From Psychrobacter sp. UBA3483 (lineage in GTDB: Bacteria; Pseudomonadota; Gammaproteobacteria; Pseudomonadales; Moraxellaceae): a stretch of 64,000 nt of DNA. Made by a program: the position numbers and the translations under genes. A model generated the notes under the pieces. The model had not been told where the DNA came from and searched no databases. It was given only the letters and a program-made list of their open reading frames with translations. Positions within the stretch are counted from its first letter, which is position 1; each line of letters opens with the position of its first letter. Below, one piece after another: positions 43,530 to 51,062 of the stretch. The stretch spans positions 1 to 64,000 of the forward strand of contig NZ_DFQS01000056.1 in the NCBI RefSeq assembly GCF_002377905.1. The letters run 5' to 3'.

Positions 43530-43708
43530 TGTTTTTCGCCTTTCTGATTGCATACAAAATCATGGGTAATGCGGAATACATTGCGCTCCGTAAAATATTC
43601 CTTGTCATCATTCGGATATTTCCAACCTATCCGTGTTGGCTGAACCGATGAAACCTTGACCTGTTTTAAATCACCATGCCTTGACCAAACATCGTCTGTG
43701 TTAATCAT
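43526..43708 (-). CDS. Small phage early protein
   Basis: A 60-residue product, likely a single beta-rich domain (LKQVKVSSVQPTRIGWKY, NVFRITHDFV). Not recognised. It is packed between a VRR-NUC gene and another small gene with 1- and 4-base overlaps. Confidence 0.55.
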   Translation of the reverse strand: MINTDDVWSRHGDLKQVKVSSVQPTRIGWKYPNDDKEYFTERNVFRITHDFVCNQKGEKQ

Positions 43709-44076
43709 TATTTGCCACCCATATAATCCGTTATCGTTTTTATCGCTTCATCAAATCCCTTGCAGACCACCGCTAAGTACCCCTCGCTATTTAGCATTTT
43801 AAGGCGCTCCTTTTGTTCATCTGATACTACGCCACCAGTTTCGGTTTTAAGCTCAATCCTCAGCCCGTGGTAACCATTTAGCGCTATATCCATCACTAAG
43901 TCTGGGTAACCTTTCTTCACTCCGCTGTGCTTTAACCCTGCTGCCACTCGTTTACTTCGTTTTTCGCCGTTTGGCACATGGACAAGGTAATCAGCTAGTT
44001 TTCTGCCCTTGTACGGATAATCTTTTGCCCATCGCAATATTTTGTTCTGTATCTGCGTTTCTGATAGTTCGGTCAT
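43708..44076 (-). CDS. VRR-NUC domain nuclease
   Basis: A 122-residue product. VHVPNGEKRSKRVAAGLKHSGVKKG followed by YPDLVMDI, LRIELKTETGG and a GYLAVVCKGFDEAI end is the VRR-NUC type of PD-(D/E)xK nuclease. Active-site residues Asp in PDL, Glu-x-Lys in IELK and Gln in SDEQKERL are present. Phage members can be Holliday junction or flap nucleases. Confidence 0.88.
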   Translation of the reverse strand: MTELSETQIQNKILRWAKDYPYKGRKLADYLVHVPNGEKRSKRVAAGLKHSGVKKGYPDLVMDIALNGYHGLRIELKTETGGVVSDEQKERLKMLNSEGYLAVVCKGFDEAIKTITDYMGGK

Positions 44077-44243
44077 TTGACTACCTCGCTATCGGTGCAA
44101 ACATATATTTTCTTGCCGTACTTAAACTTGCCGTAGTCATCACAGTTTGATGCCGCTGATTGCCGACCCATCGAAAAGCCAAACATCAAACCAACGAGCC
44201 AAAAAACCAATATGCAGAACATAAAAAACCAAAAGCTATTCAT
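44073..44243 (-). CDS. Small membrane protein, 56 residues
   Basis: The frame begins MNSFWFFMFCILVFWLV with one hydrophobic helix to about residue 26, then a short outer part with two Cys (NCDDYGK, YVCTDSEV). AAGGGGTAGG precedes the ATG, and its TGA overlaps the next ATG. It is probably an inner-membrane single-pass protein. Function unknown. Confidence 0.6.
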   Translation of the reverse strand: MNSFWFFMFCILVFWLVGLMFGFSMGRQSAASNCDDYGKFKYGKKIYVCTDSEVVK

Positions 44244-44246
44244 CAC

Positions 44247-44381
44247 CTACCCCTTAATAATCTGATTAAACGTGGTTCGGCTCATAGTCTCTTTACTGCC
44301 ACACGTGTAAGTGATGACCACAGTGTTTGTCTTTATCCACTCCATGCGCTGTACTGTTTTATTGTTTGCTATGTTTTTCAT
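44247..44381 (-). CDS. Small phage protein, 44 residues
   Basis: The product starts MKNIANNKTVQRMEW. A two-strand pattern (NTVVITYTC) and helix-turn end (TMSRTTFNQII) suggest a small basic DNA-binding-like fold. The start codon overlaps the preceding stop (ATGA) and a GGGAGGG site precedes it. No family recognised. Confidence 0.5.
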   Translation of the reverse strand: MKNIANNKTVQRMEWIKTNTVVITYTCGSKETMSRTTFNQIIKG

Positions 44382-44584
44382 GCGACCCTCCCAATCAAAT
44401 AAACCAAAAGTAAAAATATCGGTAATGCTAAAACGTATGTGCTTGCTGCTTTGTGATGCCACTTAACCCTAAATACATAACCCCTACGTTTGTTGTGAGA
44501 CATACGCGCAATCGGATAAGACACGATAAGCGAGCACAAAAAGTAGGCGACCATAAGTCCGATTACTAAGTTGTTTGTATTCAT
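44378..44584 (-). CDS. Small membrane protein with two helices
   Basis: A 68-residue product. Hydrophobic helices at about residues 5-24 and 48-66 flank a basic loop (SHNKRRGYVFRVKWHHK), predicting both ends on the same side of the membrane. Role unknown; it might act in superinfection exclusion or host takeover, with no direct support. Confidence 0.55.
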   Translation of the reverse strand: MNTNNLVIGLMVAYFLCSLIVSYPIARMSHNKRRGYVFRVKWHHKAASTYVLALPIFLLLVYLIGRVA

Positions 44585-44931
44585 GCCCTGACCACCGCAT
44601 AACTATTAACCAAATCAATTTTTGCGTCCGGATGTTCTTTGCGTATGTCGTCACAAAACTCATTGCCAAAACCGAATATCACCTTGGACAAATCACCCTT
44701 GCCGCCTCTGTCCTTGAAAACCATGCTTTGCAATCCGCGCTTGTGTCCGTCCATGTCCATGATGTGTAGCGTCACTTGAAACTTGCGGTCTTTCTTCATA
44801 ATCCGGCGGCGCTTTGATTTAATCCATTGGCCGGTAAATTCGGCTCTATCCGCTGCTTTTTTGTAGTCGTCATCGTGAAGAAATATCTTGAAGCAACCGT
44901 CAAATACTGGTTTAAATGCTGTTTGGCTCAT
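44581..44931 (-). CDS. Phage protein of unknown function
   Basis: A 116-residue product starting MSQTAFKPVFDGCFKIFLHD, with a central basic SKRRR, then VTLHIMDMDGHKRGLQSMVFKDRGG and VIFGFGNEFCDDIRK. It looks alpha/beta. The ATG at 44931 overlaps the previous stop by ATGA and is preferred to 44946. Not recognised. Confidence 0.5.
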   Translation of the reverse strand: MSQTAFKPVFDGCFKIFLHDDDYKKAADRAEFTGQWIKSKRRRIMKKDRKFQVTLHIMDMDGHKRGLQSMVFKDRGGKGDLSKVIFGFGNEFCDDIRKEHPDAKIDLVNSYAVVRA

Positions 44932-45677
44932 GCGCTCATTCTCCATTTTATAAGTGCCTTAAATACGCGATCATCAATTTCATGCCGCCACTCAATAGCT
45001 TTATTCTTAACGTAAGCCTCTTTTGCCTCAACATAGAAGCTATGCGCCTCTGCTGCGCAGTCGCTATAACCTAGCGTTTTAATCCTTCCATTTACGCTCA
45101 TTGCCGATACAAATTTACCCATAACCTTGCTAAAACTAACGCCTATCGGCAGTATGTCGCTCGTATTTCCACTCGAAATAAAAAGATTGTTTATCTGACG
45201 TGGCACAAAACAACAGTTATCCTCGCTATAAACCTTATTACCCTTAACTAAAATATCTTTGTCTAACTGATAACCTTTTTTATAGCCGCCCTTACCGTGA
45301 AACCATGCTGCAAAGTTTTGAAAGTTATGCCACCTATCATCCACAGAGCAATTGATATAAGTCGGGGCTTTTATGTGCGAATTTTCACTGTAGCAGCGCC
45401 TAATCATGTCAAACCAGCATTGGTATTCAGGACTAATCTTGCCGTTATCGCTTTGACACTTATAATTACCTTCTCCTAAAAACCCAACCCCAAAAACACT
45501 TTTAAAGTACGGGTTGCTAAAAGTACCGCTTCTTAAGTGATCTGCACGAACAGTTCTTTCATACCCAACACCGTCCAAAAACTTAATCAAGACTTCATAG
45601 CAGTTTATATATTCAAGTACCACACAGGAATCGCCTTGCTTAGACTTGAATAAATCATCTTTTTTTATAGTATTCAT
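44928..45677 (-). CDS. HNH/AP2-like putative homing endonuclease
   Basis: A 249-residue product. The central YQCWFDMIRRCYSENSH, PTYINCSVDDRWHNFQNFAAWF and QLDKDILVKGNKVYSEDNCC-FVP segments match phage HNH-type proteins, and the later GVSFSKVMGKFVSAMSVNG fits an AP2-like DNA-binding domain. Such genes are often selfish inserts. It lies just after the helicase gene and starts at 45677 (MNTIKKDD), despite 39 open codons upstream in the helicase end. Confidence 0.65.
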   Translation of the reverse strand: MNTIKKDDLFKSKQGDSCVVLEYINCYEVLIKFLDGVGYERTVRADHLRSGTFSNPYFKSVFGVGFLGEGNYKCQSDNGKISPEYQCWFDMIRRCYSENSHIKAPTYINCSVDDRWHNFQNFAAWFHGKGGYKKGYQLDKDILVKGNKVYSEDNCCFVPRQINNLFISSGNTSDILPIGVSFSKVMGKFVSAMSVNGRIKTLGYSDCAAEAHSFYVEAKEAYVKNKAIEWRHEIDDRVFKALIKWRMSA

Positions 45678-45690
45678 AATTACTAACCCC

Positions 45691-47046
45691 TTACTGATTT
45701 GATTTATAAGCTGGAATATCGTTAAAACTACTATCAAATGGCATTGAGTTGCTAAAGCGACCCAAGTGACCCTCAAAAGCCAATCGCGCCACACCTGTTT
45801 TGGCGTTACGGTTTTTGGCGATAATAATATCTGCCATGCCGTCTAAATCATTACCGCCGTCTTTTTGCTTGTAGTAATCTTCGCGGTACGGGAATAAGAC
45901 AATATCCGCGTCCTGTTCAATCGTGCCAGAATCGCGCAGGTCGCTCAGAACCGGCCTTTTATTTGGCCTACTCTCTACTGAGCGATTAAGCTGTGATAAC
46001 AAAAAAACTGGACACCCAAACTCACTACCTAGCGCTTTTAACGTACGGGTAACTACACCAATGCGCTTAACTGAATCATCACCATCAATGCCTCCCATAA
46101 TTTGCAGATAATCAATGCCGATTGAGCCAATCTTTCCATGCTGACGCTTCATTTTATTTAGATGCGTTCTGATTTGAGATAGATTTATATTCGGCTTTCT
46201 AACTATCTCTAAGCGCATATTTACTTGGTCGGTTGCAAATCTTTGCAATGCAGCCGCTTGATCCTCGCTTAGCTTGTTTTCCACTAGATTGTTAATCGGT
46301 ATGCCGGTCTCAGATGCCGTCAATCTATTCATTAAATCCGACTGCTCCATTTCGATACTAAAAAATACCGACACACCCTCTCTATACTTTGATAAGTGCG
46401 CTTGAATATTCATGACTAGCAGCGACTTACCCATGCTCGGCCTAGCAGCAATCACAACTAAATTCCCCTCATTGACGCGCATCAAGTTATCAAGCTCAGG
46501 AAATCCGGTATCAATGTAAGGCTTAGCGCCGTCACTAGCTGACTGCATACGCTCGATTAAACCTTTCATCATGTCGTCAATTGTGAATACTTCTTGCGTA
46601 TCGCCTTGCTGCTCTAGGTTTGATAACTCGCTCACCAGTGTGTTATTAACATCATCTACCGGCTCGTTATCTTCTAAACTTTGAATAGCGCGTTTAGCAG
46701 CCTCTAACGACTTTCTACGCAAAGCGCTTGCGCGTATCAGTTCGGCATGAGCTATCAACGACCGTGGCATTGCTGTTGGTGCGGCGGCTGCCTCTGATAG
46801 TCGCTTGTTGATATAACTTAGGTCGCTACTGCCTGACTTACTCTCTAGCAAATCAGACACCATCAATAAATCATGTGGCTGGTTTTGTTCTGCAAGTTCG
46901 GTAATGGCCGCGTATATCACTTGATGTGCTGACGATTCAAAATCATCTTTAACAATCAGGTTGCTAATAACGTCGTACTGTTCCTCATACATCATCAGCG
47001 TTGATAAGACGGAGCGCTCGGCGTTTATGTTATTTAAGATAATCAC
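45691..47046 (-). CDS. Phage replicative helicase, DnaB-like
   Basis: The 451-residue product has the N-terminal DnaB helical domain (AERSVLSTLMMYEEQYDVI), a linker helix, and a RecA-like motor with ARPSMGKSLLVMNI (Walker A near residue 208), FFSIEMEQSDL, IGIDYLQIMGG (Walker B), LSQLNRSVE and LRDSGTIEQDAD. It unwinds the fork as a hexamer. The phage encodes both this and a P-like loader, so the loader may serve this helicase. Confidence 0.93.
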   Translation of the reverse strand: MIILNNINAERSVLSTLMMYEEQYDVISNLIVKDDFESSAHQVIYAAITELAEQNQPHDLLMVSDLLESKSGSSDLSYINKRLSEAAAAPTAMPRSLIAHAELIRASALRRKSLEAAKRAIQSLEDNEPVDDVNNTLVSELSNLEQQGDTQEVFTIDDMMKGLIERMQSASDGAKPYIDTGFPELDNLMRVNEGNLVVIAARPSMGKSLLVMNIQAHLSKYREGVSVFFSIEMEQSDLMNRLTASETGIPINNLVENKLSEDQAAALQRFATDQVNMRLEIVRKPNINLSQIRTHLNKMKRQHGKIGSIGIDYLQIMGGIDGDDSVKRIGVVTRTLKALGSEFGCPVFLLSQLNRSVESRPNKRPVLSDLRDSGTIEQDADIVLFPYREDYYKQKDGGNDLDGMADIIIAKNRNAKTGVARLAFEGHLGRFSNSMPFDSSFNDIPAYKSNQ

Positions 47047-47675
47047 TTTTTATTCTCCGCCAATATCGCTCTGATTTTATTCAAGTAGTGATTTGCTGTT
47101 TGTTCATCACAAGCCACTGGTTGAGCCTCATTTGCAATCTGCGGTGACTGCATAGGTCTAGCGATTAAACCTTGTGAGTGTAATTTGCAGACGCTTGGGT
47201 AATGCTTTTGCCACAAGGGATAGGTTTTTGCCTCTGATTGCTCGCGCATTGCGCCTAAACCGACCAGTTTGGCTGTGTAGTAAAGTATCCCTTCGCTATC
47301 CCATCTGTGATGTGCTGCGTCGATATAAGCGTCGTACATATCAGGGTAATTAAGGATTGGATCAATGCGCCCTAGTGCGAGAAAGTCGGCTGGGGCTGTT
47401 GGTAACCAAGTTAATCCATAAGATTTGCGCTTGGCCGCCTCAAACTCTGACTTCGTTATCTGCAAATCTGTTAGTACCATTGCCCATAAATCCACAGTGT
47501 CAAACCCCCAGTCCTCTGACTTCATTTTTGACTTAAAGATTTTCTTCCATGTCATAAACATTTCCGCAATACCCATCACCAACTGCTTGCTCGGTTGGCT
47601 GTCCGTATCGCTCGTTGTATTGCTGTTCGAGCATGTTGTTGTAACTATCGCTTTGTGACTGTTTTGGTTGTTCAT
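47043..47675 (-). CDS. Replication protein P-like helicase loader
   Basis: A 210-residue product. The Ser/Thr/Asn-rich first 33 residues are followed by a P-like core (MFMTWKKIFKSKM, WAMVLTDLQITKSEFEAAKRKSYGL, WLPTAPADFLALGR). The AGGTGA ribosome site fits the ATG at 47675, so the first 48 codons overlap the O-like gene end in another frame. If the ATG at 47576 were used, the overlap would drop to 44 bases. Confidence 0.68.
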   Translation of the reverse strand: MNNQNSHKAIVTTTCSNSNTTSDTDSQPSKQLVMGIAEMFMTWKKIFKSKMKSEDWGFDTVDLWAMVLTDLQITKSEFEAAKRKSYGLTWLPTAPADFLALGRIDPILNYPDMYDAYIDAAHHRWDSEGILYYTAKLVGLGAMREQSEAKTYPLWQKHYPSVCKLHSQGLIARPMQSPQIANEAQPVACDEQTANHYLNKIRAILAENKK

Positions 47676-48459
47676 AATTGTTCACCTGATTATTTGATTG
47701 TTGTTTGCGGTTTCTTTCAAAGACCCCTTGGTATTGCCCCGTGATTGAGTAGTCCAAAGATTCGTTTGCATCAAAACCGTTTGCGTCAAACTCTGTTAAT
47801 TTACTAATCAATCTTTTTGCTGCTGTCTCTGTGAGTGGTTTTTTAATCTCCTTTCTCATTGCGACAAAATCATTCCAATTTTCTTGTTTGATAAAACTAG
47901 GTATTGGATAAGTCAAAGCGTCAAATTTTGGTTTGGGTTTTTTCGGTTTCTTCTCTTGTGTAATATTCTTGTGTAAAGGTTCTTGTGTAGTAGTTCTAGT
48001 GTGTAGGACTATTTGACTAGGCTTGTCGGACAAATAGTCCTGACTTGTGGACAAATTGACTTGGCTTACGGACAAATTGACTTGGCTTGTATCTTCCAAG
48101 CTAGGACTATTTGACTTGGCTTCACCACCTACCAACTCTTTAATTTTTGTAATATTAAGGGTAAATTCGTGCATATTATTAAAACTTGGCGTCATGGTTA
48201 TAACGCCAATTTCGCTTAGTTTTTCGACTGACCTTTGGATTGTTTTAATACTCAATCCAGTGCCATATCGTCTATCGTTTGCAAATTGCGAATAGGCGAT
48301 GGTGTCCTCGTTGCGACCCCAGCCACCAGTCTTAGCCCAGATAAATTGTAGGCAAGCATAAGTGTTACCGTTTTTTAGGACTTTCTGCATTTGAAGTATG
48401 ATGTTTGGCACTTGCATAAATTCATTCATCACTAATTCTTGCCTTTCTTTATCTAACAT
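47533..48459 (-). CDS. Replication initiator, O-like, with internal origin
   Basis: A 308-residue product. The N-terminal domain resembles lambda O/phage replication initiators (VPNIILQMQKVLKNGNTYACLQ, then a winged helix TGLSIKTIQRSVEKLSEIGVI). A linker encoded by DNA iterons (SQVNLS repeats) and a Gln/Asn-rich end follow. O-type proteins bind iterons inside their own gene and recruit DnaB through P. The ATG at 48459 follows GGGAG; an ATG at 48429 is also possible. Confidence 0.8.
   Translation of the reverse strand: MLDKERQELVMNEFMQVPNIILQMQKVLKNGNTYACLQFIWAKTGGWGRNEDTIAYSQFANDRRYGTGLSIKTIQRSVEKLSEIGVITMTPSFNNMHEFTLNITKIKELVGGEAKSNSPSLEDTSQVNLSVSQVNLSTSQDYLSDKPSQIVLHTRTTTQEPLHKNITQEKKPKKPKPKFDALTYPIPSFIKQENWNDFVAMRKEIKKPLTETAAKRLISKLTEFDANGFDANESLDYSITGQYQGVFERNRKQQSNNQVNNYEQPKQSQSDSYNNMLEQQYNERYGQPTEQAVGDGYCGNVYDMEENL
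47954..48122. repeat. Putative phage replication origin: two iteron sets in the O-like gene
   Basis: Set one: 19-21-bp units related to GGACAAATTGACTTGGCTT at 48006, 48028 (diverged), 48049, 48070 and 48104; four are tandem at 21-22-bp spacing. Set two: TCTTGTGTA at 47954, 47967 and 47981, with a degenerate copy ending at 48005, spaced 13-14 bp. The layout mirrors the lambda origin inside O. Function is inferred. Confidence 0.7.
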
Positions 48460-48524
48460 GATTAAATAACTCCCATTAATCATTCGCCTGATTGATACGA
48501 CCCATTATTTGCGTAATGGGTTTT

Positions 48525-48974
48525 TTATTTCTCTGAAACTCTGTACGACACACCTGAATTTGCGCCGTAACCTTGTCTTTGCATGTCGACCCTGATACCC
48601 AGCCGTCTAACATCGTTGACAATCTTGCTTACGTACTTTCTGCATAGCGGTACTTCGTCCACGTAAATTATTTTGCCGTCTAATAAATCGTTTCTTACCT
48701 GTTGAGACAAAGAGACTTCTTTACGCTTGTACTTCGGCATGATTATTTTCTTATCTATCTTTGGTGCGACCCTCTTTGTGTCAGCTAAACTCCAAACGAT
48801 AGGGTTATTCATGCAATTAGCTTTAAAGCCCATCTTTATTAATGTCGCTTTGACCGATGATTGATTTCTAATCTCTTTAAACTCGCTATGGCGTATTTCT
48901 CCATAAGCGGCTTTACGCTCAACGATTTTTGCGATTCTGTTATAAAGTGGGTGTGTTGGTTTCTTACCGATCAT
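48525..48974 (-). CDS. Phage early protein of unknown function
   Basis: A 149-residue basic protein. Helical regions (YNRIAKIVERKAAYGEIRH, VSLSQQVRNDLLDGKI) and a final VSKIVNDVRRLGIRVDM-QGYG segment look winged-helix-like, close to replication genes. No family recognised. It overlaps its upstream neighbour by 11 bases. Confidence 0.5.
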   Translation of the reverse strand: MIGKKPTHPLYNRIAKIVERKAAYGEIRHSEFKEIRNQSSVKATLIKMGFKANCMNNPIVWSLADTKRVAPKIDKKIIMPKYKRKEVSLSQQVRNDLLDGKIIYVDEVPLCRKYVSKIVNDVRRLGIRVDMQRQGYGANSGVSYRVSEK

Positions 48975-49158
48975 TGCTCATACTTCCTTTACTTAATTCA
49001 ACATTGTTGAAGCTGAATACTTTGCCGCTATTGACAGCCTGTCTTACGCCGTACTTTTCTATATATTCATCAATGGCGGCTTGGTCTTTACTGATACGCG
49101 CATAACTTGAATGAGCTGGCATAATTAGCTTTTTAATTCCTGCGTTTCTCGCTCTCAT
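48964..49158 (-). CDS. Small phage early protein
   Basis: A 64-residue product starting MRARNAGIKKLIMPAHSS. It is mixed helix with basic N-terminus. GAGGT precedes the ATG at 49158, and that start also leaves the upstream gene unoverlapped, unlike the longer frame. Not recognised. Confidence 0.5.
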   Translation of the reverse strand: MRARNAGIKKLIMPAHSSYARISKDQAAIDEYIEKYGVRQAVNSGKVFSFNNVELSKGSMSNDR

Positions 49159-49166
49159 AACAACCT

Positions 49167-49403
49167 CTATAAAATTTCTTCTGCTAGAATCCAGCCGACT
49201 ATCGCTTTGCCTCGGCATACCGTTAAAATATCTAGCTCATACTCCCCTTTTAGTAACCTGATTGCGTATCTTGTACCCTCTGGACCAACCCCTAACCCTA
49301 GCGCCTCAAAGTCCAACCAATTTAGAAACTGACCTTTTTTAAACTTGCTGCAAATTACGTCTAAGTTTTTACGCAGCTCTGGGTCTCTGTTTTTATGAGA
49401 CAT
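49167..49403 (-). CDS. Small phage early protein
   Basis: A 78-residue product starting MSHKNRDPELRKNL. A QFLNWLDFEALGLGVGPEGTR segment and a helical-strand end (ELDILTVCRGKAIVGWILAE) suggest a compact DNA-binding fold. No family recognised. Confidence 0.5.
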   Translation of the reverse strand: MSHKNRDPELRKNLDVICSKFKKGQFLNWLDFEALGLGVGPEGTRYAIRLLKGEYELDILTVCRGKAIVGWILAEEIL

Positions 49404-49411
49404 GATTAACC

Positions 49412-49660
49412 TCACATAAAATGAAATAACATATAAATAACGATCATTAAGCCAAGCGTGTTAGTAGATACCCAAACATTGCGCCAAAAGCGTTCGTTCA
49501 ATCGCTCTTTGCGTAACTGCTCGTCTAAGCGTGTGCGAGCATTGCGGTCTGCGATACGGTCACGAGCGACCTGCTCTTTGCTTTGCTGCATTGCAAAATG
49601 GGCTTGGCGTTCGTTCCAAAGTGCATCGCAAACTAAAGGTTTATTGGTTGTTGATTTCAT
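49412..49660 (-). CDS. Small single-pass membrane protein
   Basis: An 82-residue product. The first 60 residues are highly charged helix (KEQVARDRIADRNARTRLDEQ, LRKERLNER). A C-terminal hydrophobic helix (TNTLGLMIVIYMLFHF) anchors it. The tail-anchor layout suggests a cytoplasmic coiled coil at the membrane. Function unknown. Confidence 0.5.
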   Translation of the reverse strand: MKSTTNKPLVCDALWNERQAHFAMQQSKEQVARDRIADRNARTRLDEQLRKERLNERFWRNVWVSTNTLGLMIVIYMLFHFM

Positions 49661-49811
49661 TGTCGTTGTCCTTAACTTCGTTATTAAAGTGATTGATAGC
49701 GCCGTCTAGTAGTTTTAACTTGCGCTTTATCTCTCTGTCCTTGCGCTGCTTCTGTACTTCCTGTGCGTGTCTAATCTCACGCTCCCAGTCTGCGATTTCA
49801 CGCTCAGTCAT
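49641..49811 (-). CDS. Small phage coiled-coil protein
   Basis: A 56-residue product starting MTEREIADWEREIRHAQE, fully helical and charged, ending NEVKDNDNEINNQ. The ATG at 49811 overlaps its upstream gene by 8 bases. Not recognised. Confidence 0.45.
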   Translation of the reverse strand: MTEREIADWEREIRHAQEVQKQRKDREIKRKLKLLDGAINHFNNEVKDNDNEINNQ

Positions 49812-50037
49812 TTGCGTTCCCTCCGTTCTCATGGATTTTATAGTTCGCTAGTTTTTCAAATGCCTGTGCTTTAAATTGAAGTTGTAAGCACTGGTTATCT
49901 AACTCAGCTTTAACGATGTTACGAACCCACTCACTTGCTGAAATGTTCTCTTGAAGTGATAGGTTTTTAATAACATCGACATACTCAGTAGGTAGATGGC
50001 AAGTAATGCAGTCGTTAAGTTTTGGCTTACTAACCAT
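49804..50037 (-). CDS. Putative ribbon-helix-helix regulator
   Basis: A 77-residue product. CITCHLPTEYVDVIKNLSLQ with NISASEWVRNIVKAEL gives the strand-helix-helix pattern of Arc/MetJ-type proteins, then a helical tail. It immediately follows the cro-like gene, a usual place for a second early regulator (as with lambda cII). DNA binding is inferred. Confidence 0.55.
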   Translation of the reverse strand: MVSKPKLNDCITCHLPTEYVDVIKNLSLQENISASEWVRNIVKAELDNQCLQLQFKAQAFEKLANYKIHENGGNAND

Positions 50038-50215
50038 GTTCTACATCCTCCAACGGTTGCGGGTCATCAGTTAAGAAAACATCGCGGTTATCGAGCTTTA
50101 CTTGTGCAGGGATACCGCGAGTTAGCCAGTTAAATACGCATTGATAGCTCACACCGAGGTAGCTTGAAACAACACCAACCCCTCCGAGCTTCATAATTAA
50201 GTCTCTATCGTTCAT
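50030..50215 (-). CDS. cro: Cro-like repressor
   Basis: A 61-residue product. VGVVSSYLGVSYQCVFNWLTRGIPAQVKLDN is a Cro/YdaS-type helix-turn-helix (S-x-x-x-V-x-x-W-x-x-RGIP). It is the first gene of the leftward transcript and is divergent from cI, with operators between them. It should compete with CI to favour lytic growth. Confidence 0.85.
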   Translation of the reverse strand: MNDRDLIMKLGGVGVVSSYLGVSYQCVFNWLTRGIPAQVKLDNRDVFLTDDPQPLEDVEHG

Positions 50216-50246
50216 AGTCTTGCCCTTTCATCGTTTTGTTTAGTAG

Positions 50247-50275
50247 ATATTAAACAAAATGTTTAAAGAGGTCAA
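50247..50275 (-). promoter_or_regulatory. Leftward early promoter with CI operator
   Basis: Minus strand: TTGACC (50275-50270), 17-base spacer, TAATAT (50252-50247). The 17-bp operator TTAAACAAAATGTTTAA (50250-50266) covers the spacer and -10, so bound repressor would block polymerase. It drives cro and the replication/late transcript. Confidence 0.85.
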
Positions 50276-50283
50276 GTGTTTGT

Positions 50284-50300
50284 TTAACAAAAACGTCTAA
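50284..50300. promoter_or_regulatory. Degenerate middle operator
   Basis: TTAACAAAAACGTCTAA matches 10 of the 14 defined bases of TTAAACA-NNN-TGTTTAA and lies midway between two perfect sites, as expected for a weaker middle operator. Confidence 0.4.
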
Positions 50301-50323
50301 ATAATTGTTTTAATGTCATAAAC

Positions 50324-50340
50324 TTAAACAAGGTGTTTAA
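50324..50340. promoter_or_regulatory. CI/Cro operator over the cI ribosome site
   Basis: TTAAACAAGGTGTTTAA is a perfect 7-3-7 palindrome ending two bases before the cI ATG. It contains the AAGGTG ribosome site itself. Binding here would control cI expression. Confidence 0.85.
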
Positions 50341-50342
50341 AT

Positions 50343-51062
50343 ATGAATGAGACGCATCCAACAATGGCAAGGGTTTTCGAGCAGACAGGACTAGAGCCGT
50401 CTGCGCTTGCGCTAAAAATCAACGCATCACCACAGAACATTACTAACTGGTCTAAGCGTGGAATATCAAAAAAGGGCGCGATGGAAGTGTCGCGTGTTTT
50501 TGGTTTGAGCTTGGATTGGGTGTTGACTGGAGAGGGTGAGATTAAGAAGGCAAATCACAGTGATTTAATGCAGATGATTAAGGATATTGAAAATGCAGAT
50601 AAGAATGATAAAAGCCCTATGCCACAAGGAACGACTGGCGCACGAATGGCTAGTAGGTCTAATATGGTGCCTGTTTTGAGCTGGGTGGCGGCTGGCAGTT
50701 GGTCAAACACTGAGCCGGTAACGATGGACGACATCATAGGTGAAGCACCAAGACCACCGAATCTATCTAAGCATGGGTTCGCTTTACGGGTACAAGGTCG
50801 CTCTATGCTGCCAAAATTTGAGCCTGATGACATTATCTATGTTGAGCCGCAAACTGGGCTGCTTGCACTCAAAGATAGCGATCTAGTGGTGGTGCAATGC
50901 AATGACGATACTGAGGCCACATTTAAGCAGCTCGTGATAGGTGAAACGTTTGATGATATGTACCTAAAGCCATTAAATCCTGATTGGCATGAGCAAAAAA
51001 TGATGCCAATGGGCGATTGCAACTTGGTAGGAAAGGTGGTGGGTAAATATGTCGAATTCTAA
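50343..51062 (+). CDS. cI: LexA/CI-type prophage repressor
   Basis: The 239-residue product has an N-terminal helix-turn-helix (residues 18-45, LEPSALALKINASPQNITNW) and a C-terminal S24 self-cleavage domain. The scissile Ala117-Gly118 (VAAG) is present, with catalytic Ser154 (GRSML) and Lys195 (EATFKQ) at the usual 41-residue spacing. DNA damage should trigger RecA-aided self-cleavage and induction. Operators lie upstream (50250-50340) and downstream (51240-51288). Confidence 0.95.
   Translation: MNETHPTMARVFEQTGLEPSALALKINASPQNITNWSKRGISKKGAMEVSRVFGLSLDWVLTGEGEIKKANHSDLMQMIKDIENADKNDKSPMPQGTTGARMASRSNMVPVLSWVAAGSWSNTEPVTMDDIIGEAPRPPNLSKHGFALRVQGRSMLPKFEPDDIIYVEPQTGLLALKDSDLVVVQCNDDTEATFKQLVIGETFDDMYLKPLNPDWHEQKMMPMGDCNLVGKVVGKYVEF

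Noticed and set aside
43296..44584. Toxin-antitoxin pair among small early genes
   Set aside because: Coupled small genes are present, but none shows a recognised toxin or antitoxin motif, and the order is typical of phage early filler genes.
45678..45794. N-terminal extension of the HNH/AP2-like gene with a hydrophobic start
   Set aside because: It lies within the helicase end; the ATG at 45677 leaves a clean 13-base gap and starts the folded part.
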